NCBI GenBank assembly: GCA_038503075.1
Contig: JBCAML010000011.1
Span: 186,001-250,000, forward strand
DNA: 64,000 nt
Reading direction: 5' to 3'
Origin: Gyromitra esculenta
Lineage: Eukaryota > Ascomycota > Pezizomycetes > Pezizales > Discinaceae
Below the pieces are notes generated by a model. That model did not search any database. It was not told the DNA's origin and worked only from the letters and a program-made list of their open reading frames with translations. Position 1 is the stretch's first letter. Each line of letters starts with the position of its first letter. Shown here one piece after another: positions 34,472-48,500 of this stretch. The position numbers were made by a program, and so were the translations under genes.

Positions 34472-37400
34472 TCAACTCCCAATCTTCCCAATTCGCTCCC
34501 TCTCTAACTCGGCTTTAAGTTCCTCCCGCTGTCCTCTCGCTTCATCAACTTTCTTCTTCGCCGCGCTCCGATCGAGTAACCGCGCCTCCCTCTCCGCCTT
34601 GAGTCGCTTTTCAAGCTCACGTAATCGCAGGATCCACCGTTTCTCGCTCACATCCTGCGAGTCTGATAACTGCGGCGCGGAGGCGGAGCTCGTGGTGCGC
34701 GCCAACACACCTGCTGGAACTGCAGATGCTACGACCGCGGTATCTGCCTTCTCGTTCGGTTCTGATCTGGTCTCAGTTTCGCGTTCGCGGTGGTGTCTGT
34801 GCTTGTGTTTCTTCTCAGTAGTAGTTGTGGTTGTGGTGGTCGTCGCGGCCGCAGTAGTAGTCTTGCTTCTGTGCAGCGTGGGCGATGCAGTTGCAGCCTG
34901 TTCGTTCTTAACCACGTTGAGTTCCGCCTTCAGAAGACGGTTCTCGGTCCTTAATTTCGCGACCTCCGTTCTCATGCCGCTCTGCTCGCCAATGCCACCG
35001 CGGACCAAGTTCTCAAGACGTTCAAGACGACGAGTGCGGCTCTCGAGAGCGTTTTCGACGACTTGGTATTCTTTCCAGAGGTCGCGCTCGACGCCACGAC
35101 AGCGCGTTTTGAACCCGGCGACGATGCTCTCGATCGTTTTGACTCCACAGAGCATGTTCTTCTGGAAGCCCTGGAGGGCACCTACGACGGCGGTCTCCAT
35201 GCTCTGTTTCCCGGTTGCGCCGCCAGAACCGGTCGTGGTCTGGACGATAGAGTTGCGCTGGGTCCAGTCAGGTCCGCAGAGGGCGCTGAGACGCTGCCAA
35301 ATCTGGGTAAGGAGGTTGTTGCGTTCAGCGAGTTGCTCACGGTATTGCTGCTCAAGTTGTTGGATAGTGCGGTTGTCTTTCGAGCGGGCCTTTTCAAGGT
35401 CGGTGAGATTCGACTGATGCTGTGAGATAGTGCGACGGGTCTGCTGATGCGTTGTCTGGAGGGAGTCCAGGGCAGCGCGATCAGTCTTCCGTCCAGCCTT
35501 CTCCTTCTCCAGCAAATCTGTAAGTTTCTTCGACTCAAGCGCCTAACACAACATTAGCCAACAACCCAAACCCCCCTCCGCAACCCCCAGTAAACAGAGG
35601 AACATACCATAGACTCCAACAACCCCTCCCTATCCTTCAACAATCGATCTTTCTCATTCAACGCATTCTTTGTATAGTCCAGCTCCTCCAGGGTACTTTC
35701 CAGTTCACTTTGAATATTCACAATGCTCTGTCGGAACCCCTTCATCAGCATCATCATCTCACTCGATGACAAAGCCGGCCATACCTTTAGCAGTCCGCTT
35801 CTGGTTCCAGAGAGATCGCCCATAGCCTCACGCAACGCCCTTTCGAGTTCTTCGAGCCGTTCCCTCCACTGCTTGGCCTCTTCTTCGCGATTCGAGACTT
35901 TGCTGCGGAGACGTCGCACCTCTTCTTTCGTGGCCATGACCTCCTGGTTCTTCTCATTGACTTTCTTCTCAAGCTCCTGCTGGCGCTGATCTCCCATCTG
36001 CTCTCTCTCGTGGCGCTCCGATTCCAGTCGTTCCTGAGTCTCCTTGAGTCGCTCTTGCTCTGTCGCGATCGCAGCTTCCATGCTCTTGATGACGTTCTCC
36101 AGCTCCCCAATCTTGATCTTATCCGCATCCTGCTCTTCCCGCAGGAACGCAATCTCGCCCTTTGCAGACTCGCCTTGGACGGTCATCAGATTCATCTTCT
36201 CGGTAGCCTCACGGAGCGAGTTCTCGAGCGTGTTCATCTCCTGTTCATTCTCCCGAATCGTGTGTTGTAGCTCTGCAATCTTCTCCTCGAGACGTCGAAC
36301 CTCGCCTTGGTGCTCCTCCTGGGCATCTTCAAGACGGACAACGATATCAGATACATTCCGCATCTCGCTCTGCAGCGCCTTAAAGTCCTCATCTTTCATA
36401 CGGGCCTCGTCCTCCAGCCGTTCGATCTCGCCAACACGGATATCGAGTTCCTCTTCGAGTCGCTGGATCTCCTCTTCGGCTTCCTCCTTCAGCTGCTCAA
36501 AGTCCATTTCGATCTCCTCACGCATGCGGAGGGCGTCGTTACGCTCTGCTTGCATTTCCTGGACCTCGGAGTGTGCAAGGTCGAGCTCCTCTTCGTATTC
36601 AGCTGCCATTCGCTCGACTTCCTCTGAACGTGCGTCGATTTCACGGTAGCAAGTTTCGAGCTGGATTTGGAGTTCCTGATTCTTGAGACGCAGTTCGGAG
36701 ATGCGATCGCGGAGCTGGCCGTTAGCGTTTTCGTAGTCGTCGCGCTCAGTCTCGGAAAGGTTTGTGACGTGGGTTCCGGCGACGCTGGTGGCTCCGGCAC
36801 GGGAGACGGAGCGGTCAAGGATGCGGTCGTTCATCATGGAACGGTTGTCGTTCATGCCAAGAGCGGAGGCACTGCCGCCGCTGGTACCGTTACGCATATG
36901 GAGTTTGAGTTCTTCAATTTCTTGGTAGAGACGCTCCTTCTCTCTGTTGCGGGAAGTCAACATGCTCGTCTGAGCACCGACCTCACGACGGAGTTCATCA
37001 TTCTCGGCAAGGAGTTGATTCACGGCTCCACGATCGCGAGACTCGTCTCGCTCATCACGCTCACTGCCACCACCACCACCACCACCGCGGGTGGTAGAAG
37101 AGTGACGGGTGGTGACAGAGTGGGAAGAAGACAAGTGAGAGGGATTAGGATCATTGCGGAGACGCCAAAGTTCTTCACGGAGGCGGCGGTTCTCAACATC
37201 AACCTGTTCGCGACGAGCAGTTTCGGTTTCGAGAAGTTCGTGGAGCATTTGCTGATGCATGTTAGCTTCATGTATAATAAAAGACAACAGTAACTCACCA
37301 CATCCTCTGCCCTCGCAGGCTGCCCTTTCCCTATATCGTCCCTCATCTTCTGCTCCCTCTCCTTTGCTCTCCTCGTCAACTCCTCGATCTCAATCTCATA

Positions 37401-39098
37401 CCTCTCCACCCTCTCTCGTAGTTCCCACAACTCTGTTTCTTCCCCTTGCTCGCCTTCCTCTCCACCCTTCTCTTCGATCTTCTTTTCTAGATCCCTAACC
37501 CGCCGCTTCAATGCCTTCCTCTCTCTCATAGCCTCTGCCAACTTCACCTTCATATCCACATTTTCCTTCATCATCTCCTTAATCCCCTCGTCACTTTGCT
37601 TCTCTAGCTTCTCATTGAGATAGAAAACCTTGATCTTTAAATCAAAATTCTCTTTCTGCAGCCGATCGATAATGAAGCTCTGTTCCTTCAACGTCATATT
37701 CTTCCCCTGGGCCAGCACCGGCGTCGCGCCTGGGCGCTTTGATGGGCTTCCTGGCCCTCCATTCCGCGACGTATACTCCCGGGTGACAGTTGGAGGGATG
37801 TGAATCGACTTTACATGGGCCGTGATGACCGTATCCGTTGGCTCGAATGGCAGAGATTTCTGATCTGTAGGGGTTCTAGGTTCCGGCAAGTCCTCACCCG
37901 AAGGAGGCTGGCGACCGCGTATCTCAGCTTCGGAGCCCCGACGCGAGTTGCGTTCTTCCTCGTCGAGACGGGCGAGAGCGCGCTCCGCAGCAGTCGACAC
38001 GGATACAGCTGTTTTATCGCCGTAGATGCTGCTGCCGCTACCGGCGATGCCGGTGACGCCTGAGGCGATGGAGCCGAGACTGGTGGAACGCGAGAGGACA
38101 CCACCACCGATACCGTTGCCAAGTTCGCCTGCTGTGATGGTGCTGGCGCCGTCATCGCCGAAATCCGGGTTCATATCGGCCACGGAACTGATGGAGCTAC
38201 GCTGGGAACTGCTTTTCCGGCTCTTGATAAATTTCGGACGTCGTCTATTCCCATAACTTGCCGACGAGGTAGATACGCGAGTGCTGCGTGAGGAAGCGGA
38301 GGAGCTCTTGACGGGGTCGTTCATAGACTGTGAGCTGGCTTCCCCGCGTAGGGAGCGGGCGGAAGGGCGTCGCTCGATGGCGAGCCCGATCTCCTCGGGG
38401 GTGGGGAGAGTGTCGGGACGCGATGCGGGGACGAACGCGGGGGCGAGAGCAGACGCGCTGCGAGACGAGCTACGGTTTTGCGCAGCGACGATGGGGGAGC
38501 TGGGAAAAGATTCGAGGGGATCGTTATCGATGGTGGGGAGCGGGGAGGTGGAAGGCGAGGGACCGGTTGAATCACCGTTCGGGAGTGGGAGAAAAAGCGA
38601 TGGAGCAGATGCAGGTGTGGACTGCCGTTGCTCTTCCGATTCGTCTTCGGTTGGTGCCCCAAGAAATCCCGTCTTGGTTATCGATGTCCTGTGAGACACA
38701 GACACAGACACGCTACGACTGCTCCTGCTGCTTCGCGTCGAGATGTTGCTCGTGCTGCGCTTCAACAGTCGTCTCGGCGGGTTAACCGGGATTGGCGGAG
38801 GCCCCATGTCGCCAACCTTCCCGAGCACCATCCCGCTCGGAACTTCCTCCAAACCGAGACCGACCATAGAAGACTCGCCAACATCCGAATCCACCTTGAA
38901 CGAGCTCTCGAGCTCCAACAGATGTTTCCGCTGATCGGGCGGGAGGCTCATGTCGCCAATATGGTTTCCACTGCCGACAGAGCGACTCGACTCGTTTGTC
39001 GACTCGTCGTATCCGGGGCTCGTAGTCAAAACAGACACTCCACCCTCCCCATCAGGATCCCGAGGCGGAGGCGGGAGTTTCGGTGATAGCGGTTCCAT
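34472..39098 (-). CDS. apsB: ApsB/Mto1 microtubule-organising centre protein
   Basis: Recruits the gamma-tubulin complex to spindle-pole and septal microtubule-organising centres (family knowledge). Exons 37299-39098, 35608-37251 and 34472-35542 (introns 47 and 65 nt, donors GTGAGT and GTATGT, GCTAAC branch) give 1504 residues. Residues 1 to about 440 are a Ser-rich disordered head. Near 465-500 is the centrosomin CM1 motif (MTLKEQSFIIDRL, then NFDLKIKVFYL), which binds gamma-tubulin complexes. A long coiled coil follows. Near 1447-1480 is the Mto2-binding type C-terminal block (KRWILRLRELEKRLK, then EREARLLDRS). It is longer than A. nidulans ApsB as I recall it (about 1050). The frame stays open and protein-like for over 100 codons upstream of the chosen ATG, without another ATG, so the N-terminus may be longer through an upstream exon. 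Confidence 0.94.
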
Positions 39099-40308
39099 CT
39101 CGAAGCTGGGGGGACTGGCGCTCGACGAGGCGGCCCCGTCGAGTTGGGTGATGTCCGTGCTGGGTCTGCTGCTGCCAACGCCAGATTTTCGCGCCTCGTC
39201 GCGGATCAGGTCCGGCGGTGGAGCGATCGAGGTGGAGAGCCTGCTGGAGGGGGAGGCAGCGCGAGAGGACGGTTGTGACTGCTGGGCTTGGTGGACTTTG
39301 TGGGACGAACCGCGAAGGGACGATAGCGAGAGACGGCGAGCAAAGCTCTGGAGACGGGAGAGGGTGGGGGAGGAGGGGGAAGGAAGCGGTTTGGTGGGTG
39401 AGGGTGCCGTTGTGAATGTAAGGGGGCGTGACGGTTGGATACGTCACGGAGGGAATGTAAACAAGTTAGGGTGCGAGCGAGCGAGAGACGTTCTTCCGAT
39501 TCGCCTAAAACTGATAAGAGAGCCCAGCGTCTTTGCTTCTTGCAATTGAGCAGGAGCAGCAGTTGATTGGATATGGCAAGAATCAGGGGATCCCTTGATG
39601 GGGATTGGGCGGAGGATGGAGGGAGTGGGGGATGAAGGGATGAAGGGAGGGATTGGCGAGTGGGGGGTGCAGGGAGATGCAGGTCAGGTGAGTGGGAGGG
39701 GACAAAAGAGATGAGATGCGATGAGATGCGATGCGATGGACACCAGATGGTTGCGTTGGATGTTAGGCGTTGGCGTTGGCGTTGGGCGTGGGCGCGGGCG
39801 TTGGACGTTAGAGCGTTAGACTTGCGTTAGACGGCAGAAGCAGAAGCAGAAGCAGAAGCAGAAGACAGACAGAGGCAGAGGCAGGGCAGAGGCAGGGCAG
39901 AGGCAGCAGAAGACAGACAGCGGTGAAATGGATCCAGGCGACCAGCAGGACCTCAGCTGCAAGAGGGCCAACAGCTGAATAATAAACAAATAACCAGGCA
40001 AGCTGTCAACAGCGCCAGTCCACGGCGCCCCGTCTCGGCAGGCTTCCTCCGCTCAGGCCTCTGTTGGGCTGTCTCGGGCTCTGCTGTGTTCCAACTGGGC
40101 CATTGCGCCATTTCCCGATCCGCCGGACATGTTTCGCAGGTCCGTGACCCTGCCCACCGACAGTCTCCCCGCTTAACGTCGACGAAACAATAGTATATCC
40201 TCTACTTCTAGCTCTAACTACAGTACATGTGTCCCGCCCCAACTCCGCTCGTCGCTAAGCCCAGCCCGCCCGCCCGCCATCAAGCCCGCACACACCCGAG
40301 ACACAGCC
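39099..40308. other. upstream region of apsB
   Basis: 39099-39440 is open on the minus strand in the apsB frame. 39650-39920 is rich in short G/A repeats (GATGAGATGC, AGCAGA). No independent gene is supported. Confidence 0.5.
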
Positions 40309-41228
40309 CTAATCCCTATCAAGCATGAGAACATACTCCCTAAACACCCCGTCAGCACCACCCAGAACGCCTCTCGGTCGGGATCCACGAACCTCGTGCT
40401 CAGCCCAAACGTAATCAGATCCCCCGCCCGTAGCTCCAGATACCGTCTCGCGGGCACCTCGACCTTCCCCACCTTCGTCCCGTTCGCGCTCTCCAGATCG
40501 ATGATATACGGCTTGACCCCCCCCTCGCGGTCCCCAAACTCCCCCACCTTGACGACGTGGCGAAACTGCAGCACCGCGTGCTGCTTCGAGCAGCTCGGGT
40601 GGTCGACTGGCAGGTCTGCGACCGCCCGGTCCCGCCCAACCAGCCAGCACGAATTGCTGTTCAGGTCGACCGTGTCCACGATCTCCTTGTCTTTAAACAC
40701 AAAGAGTCGCCACCGCTGCGCCGCCGGCGGTTTGCGCGCTTCCGAGGGCTCGGAGTACTTCAGCACCACCCCGTTCACGGTGTTGGTCGCCGCCGCCAGC
40801 AGCCCCGTCGGTGCGAAATTCGGTGCTTCTTTTTCCACGGGCGGCGGTGGCTCGGAGGCGGGGATGGGTGCATTTGCGCCGGTTGCAGGTGTGGCCGCAG
40901 CCGACGGGTCGTCTTTGGTCTGGAACCGAGAACGCGGGTTCTCGCGTCGGTTTATTCGCTCATCGCCTGGGCTTGGGCTTGGGCTGTCGAGTTTCGGCCG
41001 TTCTCGGGGGCTGCTGCGTTCGTTTTCACGGTTGCCTCGTTCGCCTCTGTAGCTTCGGTCGCGGTGGCTTCGGTCGCCCCTTTCTTCTCTGTAGCTCCGG
41101 TGCCGCTCTCCCCGCTCCCGTCGGCCTCCGTCGCGCCGTTCCTCGGGCTCGCCGTGCCGCCTGCTCCGCTGCCTCCTCTCGTGGCTGTCGCGCACACGTG
41201 GTGGTGAGCGGGAACGCGAACGTGGCAT
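40309..41228 (-). CDS. PML1: FHA-domain RES complex subunit, SNIP1/Pml1 family
   Basis: Part of the pre-mRNA retention and splicing (RES) complex in the nucleus, by family. Exons 40393-41228 and 40309-40339, split by a 53-nt intron (40340-40392), give 288 residues. The start is taken at MPRSRSRSPPR (41228); the frame is open further up but lacks character. Residues 1 to about 130 are Arg/Ser/Glu-rich (RS-like). The FHA domain (about 170-285) shows QRWRLFVF, the phosphopeptide-loop residues CWLVGRD and PSCSKQHAVLQFR, and the SANGTKV turn. The tiny last exon adds EYVLMLDRD after LSTR, the typical SNIP1/Pml1 ending. Reading through the intron instead yields an unrelated tail, so splicing decides the C-terminus. 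Confidence 0.92.
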
Positions 41229-42519
41229 TTTCGTAGAGCTGTTTTCTTGGTTGCAGCTGACGGATGGGCTTTTGGATGGGTTTGGAGGGTGGGCCGGGTA
41301 ATGTTTGGAATAAGCTTTTGAGCCGCATGCGGGCTGGCTGGGTTTTGGGGAGTGGAGTGGAGTGGAGTGGGGCTCAAACAGCAGGAGTGTGCTTCGAGTA
41401 CACAACTCTATCAAAAACACAGTCTCTAACAATGCATGCATGCATCTAGGCCAGCTACACAGCTACATACCTGCCACCAGCAATCAGATACGCCTTACCC
41501 CCTGGCAACTTTAGCTACCCTCGAGTCCACCCCTATTTGCTCCTCTCTCTCTCTCGCAAACAAACAAACTCCACGACACCCAACTACGCACCATCTTGCA
41601 TCTTCAAGCTGGATAGATAGCCACTAACAAGCTGTCCACTACCCGCATTAATCACTCCCACAGCTCAAGTAAGAAAACCTCCCTCAGTGTCATGACAGTT
41701 AGCTCCAGAGTAACTACGAGCTGGTAATTATAACTCCGGAGAAGCAGCTATTGGTCCTACCTACAGCTGTCGATCAACGTAGGTAGTACTTGTAAACGAA
41801 TGATGGAAAATAAAGTTGTATACGGTAGCCTTCTGGGGCTTCACGGGTACTTGGTTTCTCGAACTTATGCTCTCTCATTAATCTCGAAATAATTCTGCGG
41901 TAAGCTGTTTGTGGCATCACATTGCTCGAGCGAGTGAATGTTCATGATAGATAGAATGAGAGGGCCACATCTTGGGTCTGGTGCTTCTTTGGCGTAGGAG
42001 CTTATCTTTTTTTATCTATAACTCTAGATTTAGTCGCAGTGTAAAGGCACTCTATGGTTACCCCATGATAATATAGTTTACCTATGGTAGGGGGCCGATG
42101 AAGGATACTATGTAAGATAACGTGCAAAAACAGCCTAACCTATGTCCATTCGCGCCACTGAGTGTTTGGTGGTTATTCAACGCAGTTAAGGCTCACACTC
42201 CAACAATAAGGCACGAAATCAGACGGAAGCCTGTGTGGCGTTTTCCGATATGAATGGACATGCTGGATATTTCAAAGGAAGTTGCTTGCTCTCTGCGATT
42301 AGAAATCTAGGTCCAAATTCATAGCCATTCCACAAAGATACGAAAAAGCTGGATCCCCTCAATGACCTACCAACCTCACACCGTTTCCTCGCTGTCCCTC
42401 CTCCTCCCAAACGCCAATAGTTTTGCAAAAACGCCTAAGCCGTGTCTCATACAGAATAAGAAGAAAAAGAAAAGAAATACAATGTCTCGTTTAACTTCAT
42501 AGACCCACGATCAATCGCC
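41229..42519. other. spacer between PML1 and APC1
   Basis: It contains a GGAGT tandem run (about 41346-41370) in the PML1 upstream region, and otherwise unremarkable AT-rich sequence including the APC1 3' flank. Confidence 0.5.
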
Positions 42520-45500
42520 TCAATCTGCTCCTGAAAAGGCTGTCCACACCCCTGCCCTCAGTCGATCCACACTCTCGGCTGTCAGCCATAAACCACGCTC
42601 CTCTCCCATACGTTCACAGAATGCAAAGAGTAATCTAACTCCCTTCAGTCTATCTTTATTAACACCGCTGACCGAATCCTTCTCTAATACTAGCCTCGTA
42701 TCAACTATGTTGCTCTCAAAAGTGCCCATCTGGATTCCACCAGCAGCAGCCGCTGTAGCAGCACCCTCCGTTGTTGCCACCGGCGGTGGCAGTAGAAGTG
42801 CTCTTTCAGACTTGTCAAGTGAGCTGAAGGCTTTCAGGCCCAGTAGCCACTCTAGGGATGAATTGTTTGTTTCAGTTTCATCTAACGCTTGCAGCGTTGC
42901 CTGGAAAACAGTTGACGTAGATGCATGCGCTGTACGACGATGAACATAGATGGTCTGCGCATTCTGGAAACTTGTCAAGTGCTGCGGATTGTTCACAAAA
43001 TCTAGAACAACAGTCCAATGATGGGGTGACGCAGTTGTGACAGAAGACACAAGTTCCAGTTCCGGCAGTAAGCACGGCGCCGTTTTTTGTAACTCTTCCC
43101 CACTCTTTAACATGATCGTAATCGGGATTGCACATGGCCTATGAGTATCAACATCTCTGGCGACTAGACATCTGGCCTCCGCTGCGAGAACCCACAAGTG
43201 TCGGAAGGCTTGCAAGTGTGATCTATTGTCTAGTACCGAGTTTGGGAACAGTGGATAAAACGCGCATAGCAGAGATGCGACGGCCAGGTTTCCGGTGCCA
43301 AAGGTGTAGCTTCCGTTACCCATAAAGAGGACACCAATAGCCAAGTGCGCGGCAAGATGACTTCCATACGTAACGTCTGCTTCAACCCTGCCGTGGAGCT
43401 TTCTCAGCCGCCGGAACACGATCACATCTCCTGTTCCAGCCATGACGGTCGATGCGGCCAGCGCAACCAGGTCTTGACAGTTCCTAGCTGTGGCCCTAGT
43501 GAGTTTTTGGTCATGATTGCGTGCTAGTTGAACTAGGTCAGCTTTGCTTTGTACGTATATTATAAGTTTCGGCGACAAGGACCTACCAGGCATAGAACAA
43601 AGCCGAATATATTGATCCAAGTAATGGACCAACACATCCCTGACCTTCTCATCGCCGCTTCCCGCAAACTTCAATCCAATACAGAAGCACAACCCAGCAA
43701 CTATATTAAGGAACGGCAAATCTTCACTATCCAACTCAAAAATTTCCGTACTGCCCAGCTTATACCTTCCTCTTAGAAACGGCCGCAAGCTCTTCTTAAC
43801 CCATGAAAACTTCCCTTCAATCCCATCCCACATGATAAGATTCTTCGCGACAGTCCTAAGTAAGAAGATATCAGGGCGGGCATAGTCAAATAAATGAATT
43901 GTATCCGGGACATCAACCTTCCTCGCTAGTGACTCGTCGTTCGTCTTCATGTAGATCAAGGCCAACGCGATTGTTGCCCCTGCCGTGGCTTTATCAAGGA
44001 TGTGAACAGCAGAAACTTTCTTGCTCCCAACTGCTAAAGAAATAAGTCGTTCCACTAGATGCATATCGTGGAGCCCCCTCAGATCTTTTCCAGACCCCAG
44101 ATTGATGAACCCAAGAGCGAATCCGGCTGCAAGTCTGTATCCTTCGTCACGTAGGGTATCACTAGGGACGCAACTATCTACGATCTCTACATACTCAATC
44201 TCACTGAGCATGACTTCGCTCATTCTTCGGTGCTGGGTGTTCGCGTATAGTAGCCCAATACCCATGATTCCAGCAGTCTGTGTGAGAGAACTCAGGTTTA
44301 ACTCCGCACTGCCAGGTGGAAGCAATCTCGTTACGTGTACCGAGAGTAACTTGGTGATTGTTGTGTCCATGGTTCCAAGATAACTCGCGCTCAATCCCAA
44401 CAATAATCCAATTGAAACCATCGTATGTTTCGGTGTGAGGTAATTGAAGGCGTGCCATTTAGCAATACTTTTCAGATGTCCGTTTAGTCCTAATCCTAGT
44501 AAAAACCCTGCGTGGCGATTTGTCAGATCTGCCGGTTTATTGAACACAATCCAACTAGTATCGATCTCTTTGGCTTCCCTTGAGATGCTCACACCTGCCG
44601 CGACACCAGCATGAAAAAACGCCCAGCTGACCTTCTCCTCGCTATAAATGCTTTTGTCCGCTGAGACTGTGGTCCCACTTGGTTTCATCACTGTATTGAG
44701 GTTAAAAGCGGAGATTGGAAACTTCTCTGTTAATAGTGGAATCCTTGCAGAGAAGTTAAATAAGCCTCTTCCTGGGGGCACAGCCAAAGTCCGGATTGCG
44801 ACATGCTGCGCAATATCTTTTTGGGCATTTAAGGTATCTTGTTCGGTCCAATGGGGTTCAGGTATACATTTCGCAACCGTTGGTTTATTCGATGTGAGCA
44901 GTTTTGCTGCTTCAGCGGTACGTCTATCTTCCTTGAATATCAACCTCGACACTGCGTGTCTATCGTGCTCAGCAAGGTGATCATAGGAGCCAATAATCTC
45001 GTTCTCGAAGGTGGAGTTGCAGATAGCATGAACATCTCTCACTGCTTCATGTGTTGGAGCCTAGTAAAAACACTACGTCAGCATCACAAGTTTTACCCAT
45101 CATAGCCAGAGGAGTCTTACGCTCTGCCACTTGGAACCTCCCTCCTTCCTACCTTTCCCTGGGTCGATAAGCATTCTCAAATCTTTTCTTCCTACTAGAT
45201 CCAAGGCCTGCACACCCCAAGTTGTCGGTGGTTGCTCCTGACACCTAGCAATTGCTTCCCTGAGCGGCACAGCAATTCCTTCCGGTAATCTCTCTAGGCT
45301 AGCTGTATTCATCTTTAGCTCTACCATCCTAGCAACCACATCTACATCAGCTGAGCCGGGGGCTGTTAACGTCGTATACAGCTCAGTTATGATTCTTGTT
45401 CTAGGTGTAAGCCTAGCAAATACACGTTTCTGGATTGGTAATGGTGGAGGCATTGGGGGTGGAGAAAATGGGTTCCTTGCACGCGATTGAGACGCGGTAG

Positions 45501-48500
45501 AGTAATGACTACCAGTGGGCGAAGAAACTGGAGCTGCAACAATATCTTGCAGCATCATGAATGGTCCTTGATCTGTGCCCTCCAGGCATCCAATCAGCCA
45601 GTCATATATCGATGGTGCATTAAACGGTTGTGAAGGCACTTCAATGGCAGATATTCTCGCTGGATTAAAAAGGTCAGTATCCCATGTACTCCTAGTAGTA
45701 TGTTTCTAGGTGCTGTAGAAACTTACTTTCATCGAATTTCCATGTCGACATTTCCACGTCTTCAAGCATATACTCGTCAACCCATTCGCTCCATCCTAAC
45801 CAAGTTGCAAGTTGCCTCAGGACAGGGCACAACCTCCGTCCCGCCCCTTCCATAGTCACATCTAGTTTCCACTCTTCCCTTAGTAGATGCAAGGCGACGA
45901 GCAAAACCGCCAGTCCGGTCTTCCTAAGCTGCTCCACGACCATTTCGTTGCCATAATATTCCTCTTGTACTACCTGTCCTATCGGGCTTTTCGTGAACTC
46001 CCTCGCGAGAGAAATACACTCTGTGATAAATGCATTCATTTTCCTCGTCTCTGGGGTAATACCCATAGCGATTCTGGATTTTGGCGTGGCATGAGAATGC
46101 TGTGCAATCTGTGCAAGAATCCGGTTATCGTCTTCCTCAACCATCCACGACCACGCAGGTGATTTGAGATATTCTGGTGCACTCCCCCATTCCCCCTCAC
46201 TGGCAACTAGATCTTCCCATTCCTTAGCAGCTACGATACTAGCACTCCTTACGAACCCTGCACTCTTCCTCCTCGGAGGTGGCTTATGTTCAGGTAGCGA
46301 GGGAATAGCGAATAAAAATAGAGTCACCACAAAAGCTTTCCATTCATCCACTTCAGGAACTTTGTGTTGGCCAGACTGACCATGGCCGACCACAATGGGC
46401 TCAGGGTTGCTGTTAATACACAGCCACTTCCCCACCTCGATCCATGTGGCCCACATCCCCTCACCTACTGTCGGTCCGGCGCTTGCCCCAAGTATTACCC
46501 TAGCTGTCTCCAGCGAGGTCTTAACTGCAGCCTCTCTGGGTGCGAGAGTGATGCTAATTCGATGACCGACTCCATCTCCATCCACGACTGTCACCCTTCC
46601 ACCGGTTTCAGAATACTCCAGCCGTTCGTACTTTTCCGGGCTGGTTGACAAATTTCTAGCAAAACCTTTCTTTCTACTTCCCCTCCTACTTCCGTCTTCG
46701 CCCACGACATTTGTGTTCCATCGAGTCAAAGTTGACGGTAAAACAATCCGAATACTTGGGCCCCATGGCGTATAAAGATGTAATTCCCCTTCATCAGTGA
46801 GTATGAGAATACGTGAAGCACCGTGATCCTCCAGCTTGATAGCATCGAGGACATTGTGCTGTCTTTCCACATTCGACACGACTGGCGTATAGCCCACCCC
46901 TACAGTTCCAAACTTGGTGCTGGACCTACGGTTATATCCCCGAGGTATGGATGGATGGATTTGCAACAGAAACGTCACAAGGAGCAATACTCCCTCCTCT
47001 TGATTCATAATGCAAAGTACCACCTTTTTCCCACCATTTCCCTTTCCAGCAGCTGCCGCAGCCGTTAAAGAACTCGGTGCATGTAATGTAAAGACTCTGG
47101 GTAGTCTCTCAGGCCTGCCATCTCCTTCCTCACTTGGTGAAGTCTTGAAAGCATAACTGTCAAGTCTAGTCATTAATACCTCGTGCCTCAAACCTTCACC
47201 ATCGTATATGCCTAGCCCTCCCATTCCAATACCAAGAGCGCCCATACTAAGCTCATTCAGAAGCTCATCGACAGGCTGGTCGCTATCGAGGATCATTGAA
47301 TTATGCGGTGGTTGGGGCATTGGTGGGCCTCCAAAAGAAGCTCCCATTGAGCCAGACACATCAGAGAACCGTCCCTGCCGATCATGATTTCCCGACAGGT
47401 CTGCTCTCGCAACCAGCGATGATACACGACGGCTACTTCTCTTTCCGCCGGATTCAAAGTCATCACTAAGTCCAGGGAGTGAATTTACGTCTGATGGTCC
47501 AAGAGAGTCTCGATTATTGCCAACTACAGTTGACGTAGATGTGATAGATCCTGGCCCACCACCTGTCACAGGAGTTGTGCCACCTGTCCCTGGCCCAAAT
47601 GAGGAGCGTCGTCGAGAAGCAGTACCAGAAACACTGGGAGTACGACGTTGTACGTTCGTTGGGGGTTCTTGAGGAATGTAGCGTACATTCCAAATTGTGA
47701 TTTGTGACCTCTCAGGATTTCGAGTAACCGCAAAAATCACCTCTGGGTTGACTGAGGAGTAGAATCTCAAATTATGATTATCTTCAGGAATAGAGGGATC
47801 TAGCTCTGAGGAGGGAGATATAAATATTAAATCCTCACTTGAGGGGGTATTAGGGGGGGTGACAATTAAGCCAACTTCCAAGAGAGGGTCTGTCAACGAG
47901 AAGAGACGAGGGAAATCCTTAGGCGGGTTGACGTTTGGGCGAATGTTGAAGCTATTACTAAGTGAGAATAAGCCTGGAGGAGGTAGCGAGGGGCCTGGTG
48001 GTTTGCGCTGCAGTATGAGTCCATGGGGAGCAGACATTGCATGCTCAACTTCGAATGGAAGGGTAATAACGTGGCTTGTGCCCGAAAGAAAATAGACGAA
48101 TGCTTGCGCCTTCAAAAACACCACTAGTGCTCTAACCTTCCCCGGTATAAACCCCTCGTCTTCAAGATCCCCTATTGCTGAAACTGACCCTCCACCTACA
48201 CCGCCGGCACCCACACCCCGTGCTTTTGGAAAGCTCCCAAGCTGTGCAGCATACGTCCTGCTCTTTGAGTTCCAGGTACTTACTCGCTTCTTCGAGCTCC
48301 CTCCAGCTGGCCAGTCTTGGCTTTTCCTCTTGTTACCTTCAGGGCCATTGATGTATCTTCCTTCGCCGTCGTCATCCGGGGACGAACTGCCATGCGCATG
48401 AATAATTGCGTCCTGAGGGTCATCCGAAGAAAACCAAGTGAGTACTGCCTGAACCACAGGTTCCTTCTCAACGTCATAGCGGAATACACGGCGAATCACA

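Noticed and set aside
34458..35417. 319-codon + strand ORF
   Set aside because: Antisense to the apsB coiled-coil and Ser-rich coding sequence; a compositional shadow.
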